Both the position numbers and the translations under genes were made by a program. The notes beneath the pieces were generated by a model. It was not told the DNA's origin. It worked only from the letters and a program-made list of their open reading frames with translations, and did not search any database. From Phaeosaccion multiseriatum (lineage: Eukaryota; Ochrophyta, other classes), in NCBI GenBank assembly GCA_965112735.1, contig OZ218958.1, positions 806,001 to 870,000 on the forward strand: a stretch of DNA of 64,000 nucleotides, in the 5' to 3' direction. Of the stretch, positions 50,842-62,100 are shown one piece after another; positions within the stretch are counted from its first letter, which is position 1; each line of letters begins with the position of its first letter.

Positions 50842-53800
50842 ATGCGGGTATTCAGCTGGGCTGCTCTGCTGCTGGGGGTGGTGCATCAGAGCTTCCACTC
50901 CTCCATTGCAGGTAGCTGACGCTCCTGGTTATCCAGGGCAAGGGCAAATACATGCATCAACACTCCTCCCTCTTCAAGTCCCCTTCGACTCCACTCTAAC
51001 ACCCTCTCCCCCGCCCGCCCCGCTCGCCTGTTTCCAGCGACGCCCCCCCTTTCTCCAGCGGGCCCTACTACTTACTTCATTGACAATGACTGGCTGGTGT
51101 ACGGCGCAAAGACGAACGACCTTGCCTTTGTCGATGTGGAGAGTGCCATCCTTGCTGCCCTGGAGGAGGAGGGCTTCCTCCCCACTGCCGAGCTCAAATA
51201 CATGTTCGACCGCTGGATGGCACCAGACGAGCAGCAGGAGCTGGGGGTGGTGCAAATGCATGTGACTTTGGGTCCCTTTCCAACGGGACAAGAGGCCGAG
51301 GCGGCAGGGAGAGCCTTCATTCTGATGGGCAGCGGGGCACAGAGTACTCTACTGCAGCTCCTACAGGATGTGAGTGAGGACATTGTCTACATGTTGGGCT
51401 CTCTGACAGGCAGTGAGGCGTTACAGTTCGGAGATGACGAGTACCTTCCTGTTTACATGGAGTCAACTCAGTACAGGGCCTTTGATTTCACCGTTACGGT
51501 CATCTTCTCGGGCGAGGTGCGGCTGACTGAAGCTGCAGGGGATGGACAGGTCTCGCCATGCTCGGCGCTCTTCTCCCTGCCCAACGCGCTGGACCTGTCT
51601 CTCTCCACATCGACATGTACGCTCCTTGCCACGAGTACAGAGCTGCTGCTCTCGCTCGACCCTCAGGTCTTTGGGGTGATGGGGGAGAACAACACAAGTG
51701 TTTCTTACGGTGTGGACGTGAGTGTGTTGGGTGACGTGTTGGAGCTACAGGGGGGGGTGCTTGTGGGGACTGTGTCAGATATCCCCCTGTTCCGCCACTG
51801 GGTAGGGATGGAGGCGATGCACACACCGTCCTACGTGGACAGTGAATGGCTCGTGTACGGAGCGACGGCGGATACTCTGGGGGTGGAGGAGGTGGAGAGT
51901 GCCGTCCTTTCTGCGATGGAGGAGGAGGGCTTCCTCCCCGCCGTGGAAATCAGGTCCCTCTCCGATGGTTGGGTGTTTTCAGATGGCAGCAGAGGGAGCA
52001 CAGACGAGCTGGGGCAAGAGCCGCAACTGGGGGTGGTGCAAATGCTCGTGACTCTGGGTCCCTTTCCGTCGATAGAAGAGGCGGAGGTGGCAGGGAGGGC
52101 TTTCGCTCTGACCGGCAGCGGGACACAGGAGACTCTGCTGCGGCGCCTCCAAGGCGTGAGTGAGGATGTTGTCTACATGTTGGGCTCTGTCATCGGCGAG
52201 GGGGAGGACCTCTTCGAAGCAGCCGAGTATCTTCCTGCGTACATGGAGTCGGTTCAGTACAGGGCCTTTGCTTTCACCGTTACGGTCATCTTCTCGGGCG
52301 AGGTGCGGCTGGCTGACGCTGAAGCCGGGGACTCTGCTGCCGCTGCAGCCGCAGGGGATGGACAGGTCTTGCCATGCTCGGCGCTCTTCTCCCTGCCCAA
52401 CGCGCTGGACCTGTCTCTCTCGACATCGACATGTACGCTCCTTGCCACGAGTACAGAGCTGCTGCTCTCTCTCGACCCTCAGGTCTTTGGGGTTATGGGG
52501 GAGAACAACACAAGTGTTTCTTACGGAGTGGACGCGAGTGTGTTGGGTGACGTGTTGGAGCTACAGGGGGGGGTGCTTGTCGGGACTGAGTCAGATATCC
52601 CCCTGTTCCGCCACTGGGTAGGGATGGAGGCGATGCACACACCGTCCTACGTGGACAGTGAATGGCTCGTGTTCGGAGCGACGGCGGATACTCTGGGGGT
52701 GGAGGAGGTGGAGAGTGCCGTCCTTTCTGCGATGGAGGAGGAGGGCTTCCTCCCCACCGTGGAGACCAGGTCCCTCTCCGATGGCTGGGTGTTTTCAGAT
52801 TGCAGCAGAGGGAGCACAGACGAGCTGGGGCAAGAGCCGCAACTGGGGGTGGTGCAAATGCTCGTGACTCTGGGTCCCTTTCCGTCGATAGAAGAGGCGG
52901 AGGCGGCAGGGAGGGCTTTCGCTCTGACCGGCAGCGGGGCACAGGAAACGCTGCTGCGGCGCCTCCAAGGCGTGAGTGAGGATGTTGTCTACATGTTGGG
53001 CTCTGTCATCGGCGAGGGGGAGGACCTCTTCGAAGCAGCCGAGTATCTTCCTGCGTACATGGAGTCTGTTCAGTACAGGGCCTTTGATTTCATCGTTACG
53101 GTCATCTTCTCGGGCGAGGTGCGGCTGGCTGACGCTGAAGCCGGGGACTCTGCTGCCGCTGCAGCCGCAGGGGATGGACAGGTCTTGCCATGCTCGGCGC
53201 TCTTCTCCCTGCCCAACGCGCTGGACCTGTCTCTCTCGACATCGACATGTACGCTCCTTGCCACGAGTACAGAGCTACTGCTGTCGCTCGACCCTCAGGT
53301 CTTTGGGGTTATGGGGGAGAACAACACAAGTGTTTCTTACGGAGTGGACGCGAGTGTGTTGGGTGACGTGTTGGAGCTACAGGGGGGGGTGCTTGTCGGG
53401 ACTGAGTCAGACATCCCCCTGTTCCGCCACTGGGTAGGGATGGAGGCGATGCACACACCGTCCTACGTGGACAGTGAATGGCTCGTGTACGGAGCAACGG
53501 CGGATACTCTGGGGGTGGAGGAGGTGGAGAGTGCCGTCCTTGCTGCGATGGAGGAGGAGGGCTTCCTCCCCGCCGTGGAGATCAGGTCCCTCTCCGATGG
53601 CTGGGTGTTTTCAGATGGCAGCAGAGGGAGCACAGACGAGCTGGGGCAAGAGCCGCAACTGGGGGTAGTGCAAATGCTCGTGACTCTGGGTCCCTTTCCG
53701 TCGGTAGAAGAGGCGGAGGCGGCAGGGAGGGCTTTCGCTCTGACCGGCAGCGGGGCACAGGAAACGCTGCTGCGGCGCCTCCAAGGCGTGAGTGAGGATG

Positions 53801-56261
53801 TTGTCTACATGTTGGGCTCTGTCATCGGCGAGGGGGAGGACCTCTTCGAAGCAGCCGAGTACCTTCCTGCGTACATGGAGTCTGTTCAGTACAGGGCCTT
53901 TGATTTCACCGTTACGGTCATCTTCTCAGGCGAGGTGCGGCTGGCTAACGCTGAAGCCGGGGACTCTGCTGCCGCTGCAGCCGCAGGGGATGGACAGGTC
54001 TTGCCATGCTCGGCGCTCTTCTCCCTGCCCAACGCGCTGGACCTGTCTCTCTCGACATCGACATGTACGCTCCTTGCCACGAGTACAGAGCTGCTGCTGT
54101 CGCTCGACCCTCAGGTCTTTGGGGTTATGGGGGAGAACAACACAAGTGTTTCTTACGGCGTGGACGTGAGTGTGTTGGGTGACGTGTTGGAGCTACAGGG
54201 GGGGGTGCTTGTCGGGACTGAGTCAGACATCCCCCTGTTCCGCCACTGGGTAGGGATGGAGGCGATGCACACACCGTCCTACGTGGACAGTGAATGGCTC
54301 GTGTACGGAGCAACGGCGGATACTCTGGGGGTGGAGGAGGTGGAGAGTGCCGTCCTCGCTGCGATGGAGGAGGAGGGCTTCCTCCCCGCCGTGGAGATCA
54401 GGTCCCTCTCCGATGGCTGGGTGTTTTCAGATGGCAGCAGAGGGAGCACAGACGAGCTGGGGCAAGAGCCGCAACTGGGGGTGGTGCAAATGCTCGCGAC
54501 TCTGGGTCCCTTTCCGTCGATAGAAGAGGCGGAGGCGGCAGGGAGGGCTTTCGCTCTGACCGGCAGCGGGGCACAGGAAACGCTGCTGCGGCGCCTCCAA
54601 GGCGTGAGTGAGTACGTTGTCTACATGTTGGGCTCTGTCATCGGCGAGGGGGAGGACCTCTTCGAAGCAGCCGAGTATCTTCCTGCGTACATGGAGTCTG
54701 TTCAGTACAGGGCCTTTGATTTCACCGTTACGGTCATCTTCTCGGGCGAGGTGCGGCTGACTGAAGCTGCAGGGGATGGACAGGTCTCGCCATGCTCGGC
54801 GCTCTTCTCCCTGCCCAACGCGCTGGACCTGTCTCTCTCGACATCGACATGTACGCTCCTTGCCACGAGTACAGAGCTGCTGCTCTCGCTCGACCCTCAG
54901 GTCTTTGGGGTTATGGGGGAGAACGACACAAGTGTTTCTTACGGCGTGGACGTGAGTGTGTTGGGTGACGTGTTGGAGCTACAGGGGGGGGTGCTTGTCG
55001 GGACTGAGTCAGACATCCCCCTGTTCCGCCACTGGGTAGGGATGGAGGCGATGCACACACCGTCCTACGTGGACAGTGAATGGCTCGTGTACGGAGCGAC
55101 GGCGGATACTCTGGGGGTGGAGGAGGTGGAGAGTGCCGTCCTTGCTGCGATGGAGGAGGAGGGCTTCCTCCCCGCCGTGGAGATCAGGTCCCTCTCCGAT
55201 GGCTGGGTGTTTTCAGATGGCAGCAGAGGGAGCACAGACGAGCTGGGGCAAGAGCCGCAACTGGGGGTGGTGCAAATGCTCGTGACTCTGGGTCCCTTTC
55301 CGTCGATAGAAGAGGCGGAGGCGGCAGGGAGGGCTTTCGCTCTGACCGGCAGCGGGACACAGGAGACTCTACTGCGGCGCCTCCAAGGCGTGAGTGAGGA
55401 TGTTGTCTACATGTTGGGCTCTGTCATCGGCGAGGGGGAGGACCTCTTTGAAGCAGCCGAGTACCTTCCTGCGTACATGGAGTCGGTTCAGTACAGGGCC
55501 TTTGATTTCACCGTTACGGTCATCTTCTCAGGCGAGGTGCGGCTGACTGAAGCTGCAGGGGATGGACAGGTCTCGCCATGCTCGGCGCTCTTCTCCCTGC
55601 CCAACTCATTGGACCTACCAACCGATAACACGACGGTTTCAATGCTGGCCACGTCGACCTGCACGCTCCTTCCCACAACCTCCCTCCCCAATGATACGGT
55701 CATCGTCCTCAGCACCAGCGAAGGAGACGAAGCCTTTCCTTCCACGACGACGACGACGAGTAGCAGAGCCATGCTGCTCTCTCTCGACCCGCAGGTCTTT
55801 GGAGAGAACAACCCAGGCACGGACGACGCCACCTACGGTGTAGACGTGAGTGTGTTGGGTGACGTGTTGGAGCTACAAGGGGGGGTGCTGGTGGGGACTG
55901 AGTCAAACATCCCCCTGTTCCGCCACTGGGTGGGGATGGAGGTGTTGACGGAGCCGGCTTCTTTGGTACGGCCCCTGATTGTGGACGTTGGGGGGGCAAG
56001 TCTGTCGAGTCTCCTTGTGTCCACGGCAAGCACCAATTTCACCCTCGACGCTTCCGACTCGGATGTACCCACGACAAGCGAGGAGGACGGCAGGTGAGGC
56101 GATGGGTGGAGGCATTTCAGCATAATGGGGACAGATAAGGGGAGGGCCGGTGTAGAGAGACAGATTGACTCATTGACTGACTGGCTTACTGACTGACTGA
56201 CTGACTGACTGATTGACTGACTGACTGATTGACTAACTGATTGACTGATTGACTGACTGAT

Positions 56262-56297
<36 letters not shown>

Positions 56298-56585
56298 TGA
56301 CTGACTGACTGACTGACTGGTTGACTGACCGACTGACTACCCTCCCGCCCTCCCTTCCCCGTCTTTCGCTGCGTGTGCTTCTCTTCGTCCACAGCCCGCC
56401 GCCGGATCTGCAGTTCCGCTGGACGTGTGTCAGTGTAGACGATGGGCAGGACTGCGGCCTCCCTCTCGCAGACGAAGCCGTCCTCACTCTCCAGGTGGGT
56501 GGGAGTTCCGTTCCACTTTTTTCCAACTCGTAGGACGGCCCGTGGTGACTCCGACAGTCTTGATTGAGCCTTGGTGGGGGAGGAG

Positions 56586-56642
<57 letters not shown>

Positions 56643-56738
56643 TTCCCTCTCTCTCTCTCTCTCTCGCTCTCTCTCTCTGTCTCTCTCTCCCTTTCTCTCT
56701 CTCTCTCTCTCGCTCTCTCTCTCTTCTCCCTCTCTCTC

Positions 56739-56800
<62 letters not shown>

Positions 56801-56821
56801 TCTCGCTCTCACTCTCTCTCC

Positions 56822-56858
<37 letters not shown>

Positions 56859-57185
56859 GCTCTCACTCTCTCTCCCATCTTCCCTCCACCTCCTCCCTCC
56901 CCTCCCAGACGAGCTCCTTCGCAGAGGGTGAATACCTCTTCACAGCACACGTTCGAGAGACCGGAGTAAGGGCAGAGAACTCCGCTTCTGTAACTGTAAG
57001 GGTGGTTGACAACCCTCTTCCTGCCCTCGACGTCATTGAGCTCGGAGAGGCACCGGGGCTGACGGGCATGAACAAGGTTAACCCGTTCAGGAAGCTCATT
57101 GTCAACGGCACTGTTGAGGTGAGAGGGAGGGAGAGATGGAGGAATGGAGGGAGCGATTCGTGCGCCGACTGCGGCTGTATCACCA

Positions 57186-57229
<44 letters not shown>

Positions 57230-58093
57230 TGGCACTGACATTCTCCGTCCGTCCGTCCTTCCTTTCCCTCCTCCCCCCCCTCCCTCCCTTCATACGCGCA
57301 CTTACGTATCCATCCATCTCCCCCCCTCTCCATCCCCCCTCCCCAAGTCCTTCATCGAGGACGTGTCCGTCCTGGCCGAGTGGCGTATCACCAACGGTTC
57401 TCTCATCGACGACGCCCCCCTCTCTTCCGCCAGCTCCACCCCCGTTGTCTTGACGGTGGCGGCGCAGACACGTGAGCCCTTCTACCTGGTCATTCGGGCG
57501 GGGTTCCTGCAGCCGGCCTCCACCTACACCCTTGTTATGTCGGCAGCCTACGAGGGTTTCCCCACGCCTCGAGAGACATTGTGAGTTTGAGTTTGCATTG
57601 CATTTAGTTTGAGTTAGACGGGTTGGTAGGTGGTCCATTGATGGTGTTCAATATTATTTATGTAATTTCACATAAACTGAAAGATGAGAATGGAAGACTG
57701 GTAGGTGAGGTGGTTAGTTTTCTTGCTAGTCGTTTGGCGTGCACGTGTTCGCAAGTCAGCTCCTCATCCCCCACCCACCCACTGCCACCCCCCTGTCATC
57801 GGACGCGTCCCCTATCCACTGCCATCCCCCTCCCCTCGCCCATCCACTGCCATCCTCCTCCCCTCCATCCACTGCCATCTCCCCCTTTCCCCTCCCCTCC
57901 AGCATCACCTTCGATGTGAACGACCCTCCCGTGTCGGGTTCTCTCTCCGTGGAGCCTGCGCTATTTGTGAGTCTGCAGGAGGCAACCAACTTGACTGCCC
58001 CGGGGTGGACGGACAACCCAGAGGACCTCCCTCTGCGCTACAGGTAAGGAGGGGCACACACGCGCACATACCCACCTGAGACGCTTGTACACA

Positions 58094-58125
<32 letters not shown>

Positions 58126-59110
58126 CACGCACCCACCCACACACACACGCGCACACATTCACGCACCCACACGCACCCAACATTCCCCCACTCACACCTC
58201 CACGTTCACTCACAGTCTCAAGTCTTTTGTCTCCAGTCGCAGGCCTATCCACTTCAGCGCCATCTGTCCCTCTCTAGTACATGTGCCCTACCATCTTGTT
58301 CCACCTTCATTCCAGGGCCTTGTGGCATACTTAGTCTTATGTAACTTTTCTCCGCCCCCCTCCGTCCCTCCCTCTCACCCTCCCATTCGCGGCTCATTCA
58401 CACTGTGACGCGTGATGTCCTGTCGTGTGTTGTGTGACCGCCAAACTTACTACCAACCGCTCCACCAAAACGGCTCTCAACTCTCAACCCAACGGCTCAA
58501 ACCCCCCACTCAGCTTCTTTTTCGTGGACAGCAGCAACTCCAACGGCACCGTGCAAGAAGTGCTTGTTCGCCTTCCCTTACCCTCCCCTCACATGGAGGG
58601 GGCCATCTTCCCTCAAGGCTTTGGGCCCGACTTTTCCCTCTCCGTGGGCGTCTATGTGCGAGATGCCTTTGACTGCGCCGCACGGGAGGTGGCCAGCGTC
58701 ACCGCGCTGCCCTTTGTAGGAAGCGCGAGTGCGTTAGGCTCCACAACACGTGATAAGATGGAGGAGAGGGTTAGCACAGGCGACACCGCAGGTGTACTCA
58801 TGGTGACGCAGGCTGCCGCAGCTGCTCTGGGGTCTACGAATTGCACGCTGGCAACCAACTGTGCGGCGCTGCGCAGGGGAGAATGCTTTGATACGACGCA
58901 CACGTGTGGGGCGTGTTTGTCAGCGGAAGATGTGGGCCTGTCTGGCTCGGCGAATGTTGCTTGCGTCAGGGCCGCTGACTTGGGAGAGACGTGTGTGAAT
59001 GGCGAATTGGACGGGGATGAGGAGGAGGTGGACTGTGGCGGCTCCTGCCCTGCGGCTTGTATAGTAACGGCGGGGAGTGGGAGAGGGAGAAGGGCAATGG
59101 AATGGCAGGA

Positions 59111-59142
<32 letters not shown>

Positions 59143-62100
59143 GAGGAGGAGGAGGAGGAGGGAGAGGTGGAGGAGGAGGCGTCTTCAGGATGGGTCGTTT
59201 GCAACCACAGGCTGTGTGGACGACTGTTGGAATCAAGGCACCTGTCTTATTTACGACGTCAATGCCAATGTTGTCGACTTCTGCCCTAGCAGCACCGCCG
59301 AGGAGGAGGAGGAGGAGGAGGGGCAGGGGAGCGAGGGAGGAGAAGGAGGAGGAGGAGGAGGAGGAGGAGGAGGAGCATTGGCTAGCGTGGGAGAGGCAAC
59401 ATGTCTGTACCGCTGCACCTGTGACGAAGGCTTTTACGGCGCGGCGTGTCAGTACACTGCGGAGGAATTCGAGGAGGTGCGGGGCATAAGAGACTCTGTC
59501 TTCGGCTCCGTCGAGGGTGTGTATAACGGCACCACCATCAGCGGAGCGGAGGAAAGGGGCCAGGTGCGTGCGTGCGTGCGTGCGTGTGTGTGTGGGTGTG
59601 GGTGTGGGTGCGTGTGTGTGGTGTGTATGGGTGTGTGTGCATATGTTTTGTGTGTGTGGGTGTGGGTGTGGGTGTGGGTGTGGACATACCCCCTCATCTA
59701 CTGCCACTGTGAATCCATTGAAATGCTGATTAGCTTCTCAAATCTAATCGAATCTCCCCCCCCCTCCCTTCGCCTCCTCCTGCTCCTCCTCCTGCTCCTC
59801 CTCCTGCTCCTCCTCCTGCTCCTCCTCCTGCTCCTCCTCCTGCTCCTCCTCCTGCTCCTCCTCCTGCTCCTCCTCCTCCTCCTCCTCCTCCTCCTCCTCC
59901 TCCTCCTCCTCCTCCTCCTCCTCCTCCTCCTCCTTCTCCTCCTCCTCCTCCTCCTCCTCCTCCTCCTCCTCCTCCTCCTCTTCCTCCTTCTCCTTCTCCT
60001 CCTCCTCCTCCTCCCCCCCCTCCCTTCAGTTTGCCTCCTCTCTAAAGGCCCAATCGAGCGTCCCTGCCGAGCTCTCTGACCAAGTCACCATCGGTCTCGT
60101 TCGTCTCGCCTCCACCCTCTCCTCCTCTGCTGCTCGAGACACTGAACCGATGGAGGACTCGCCTACCCAAGCCCTCATTGAAAGCCTTGACAACGTCCTT
60201 TCGGGTGATGATGCAGGCGGGGTGGTGGGGGCCAATGTGTTGCAGTGTGCGATGAAGAATGCGGTGGCGGCGCTACCTGTGGGGTATGTGCCCGGGGAAG
60301 CCCCGAGGGAGATTGCGGCTCGAAACGTCAGGGTGAGTCTTTGAGTTAGATTAGAGTTCGGTCGTCGTCGAGGATGTAGTGAAGTTGGTGCCTCACCTCA
60401 CCTCACCTCACCACACGACACCACGCCTCATGTCCTCTCCTCTCCCCTCCCCTCCCCTCCCCTCCCCTCCCCTCCCCTCCCCTCCCCTCCCCTCCCCTCC
60501 CCTCCCCTCCCCTCCCCTCCCCTCCCCTCCCCTCCCCTCCCCTCCCCTCCCCTCCCCTCCCCTCCCCTCCCCTCCCCTCCCCTCCCCTCCCCTTCCCTCC
60601 CCTCCCCTCCCCTCCCCTCCCCTTCCCTCCCCTCCCCTCCCCCTCCCCCTCACCCCACGTCACCCTACCCTCAGGTAACGGCAGGTCAGTACAGCGCGAG
60701 TCAACTGCGCGACAGCCCCATCTCCGTCCCTCTCACTGCTGCGGAAGAGGCCGCCATCGCGGCGAGAGTTGGGGGTCGGATGAGGCCCAAGTCTGCCTTC
60801 TCGCTGAGCAACGTGGAGGGGCTGCAGGACGTTACGACTGTCGGGGCCACGCAGTTTTCGGTCAACATTTACAGACAGGTGAGCTGGAACTTTTGACCCT
60901 CTCGTGGTTTTTGTTGCGACGGCCCCTGTTTCGCTCAGTCTCTTACGCATACTTCCTCACCGACTCAACTCGCTCATCTCACTCAGCTCAATGCATCTAT
61001 AACCCCGTTCACTGACCCAGTGCACTGACCCAGTTCACTCCCTCGTACCCCACCGCGTTCTCACATCTTCTCTCACTCAATTCACTCAATTCAACCCAGC
61101 CACTCACCCACCCACTCACCTCACACCCCCCCCTCCCTCACCCCCTTCCTCCCTCCCTCACCCATCTACCCACCCACCCACCCCGCCTACGCAGGAGTTC
61201 GACGCGAGTACGTCTGCGGCCTCTCCCATTCTGAGTGTGTCTGTGGATAGAGGAGGAGGCGCCGATGACCTCGTTTGCGACCCTGAGGAGCCTCTTACAG
61301 ATGGCAGCAGCAGGGGCAGTCTTGACACCACCAACAATCTTGACACCAACAGCCCTGACCCCAACAGCAGCGGCGCATTCACAGATGGTGGCAGCAGCGG
61401 TATGAGGAGGAGGAGGAGGAGAGGGCTGCAGGAGGAGGATGGCAGTGGAAGTGGTGGCCCTGGCCTGGGGGGCACGTTTGGGGTCGTTTACGGCCCTGGC
61501 CTGGGGGGCAGCTCGGGGGTCGTTTACGACCCTCAAGCCGCCCCCCGGGAGGGAGCTCGGAGACCCTGGGGGGAGGTGACCACAACCCGGGAGGGAGGAT
61601 TGGGGGGAGGTGACCACAACGTGTGAGTGGGGTGACGTCAGCACTCACAGTGTGGAATGTTTCTATCAAGACGGAAGTGGCGGATGGGAGACTGTGGAAG
61701 TGTCCTGCGACGGCACACGGGAAGTGCACACGGTCCAATGCGCGCCGCCTTACGAAGATGTGAGTGGGTGTGAGTGGGTGTGAGTGGGTGTGAGTGGGTG
61801 TGAGTGGGGGTGAGTGGGGGTGAGTGAAGGGGTGTGTGTGCTTGTGTGCGGAGTATTACACACTCCTGTCTCAATCAATCTTTCTTCCCTTCATCTTCAA
61901 TCACATGACCCAAACTACATCCCCTCAGTCTCCTCACCTCCTCTCCTCATATGCTGTCTTACGTGTCTACACATGCTTGTGTACGTGTGTGTGTACGTGT
62001 GTGTGTGTTTACGTACACATGCTTATGTATGTCTGTCTCTGTGTGTGTCTGTCTCACAGCCTGCGTGTGCCCATTGGGATGGAGCCGTCAGTGAGTGGAG

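Noticed and set aside
50281-50898. 205-codon minus-strand frame upstream of the giant gene
   Set aside because: No recognisable domain. It is partly a translation of G/A-rich repeats and overlaps the signal-peptide exon on the other strand.
57386-57395. A further TATCACCAAC (core complement) in the giant gene
   Set aside because: It lies in ordinary REJ-like coding sequence (WRITNGS) with no CAG/CTG context, so chance is the simpler explanation.
59600-60079. Frame with poly-leucine tail following the EGF-like exon
   Set aside because: It runs through a donor (59564) into intronic GT and CTC arrays. The true next exon starts at 60030 in another phase context.
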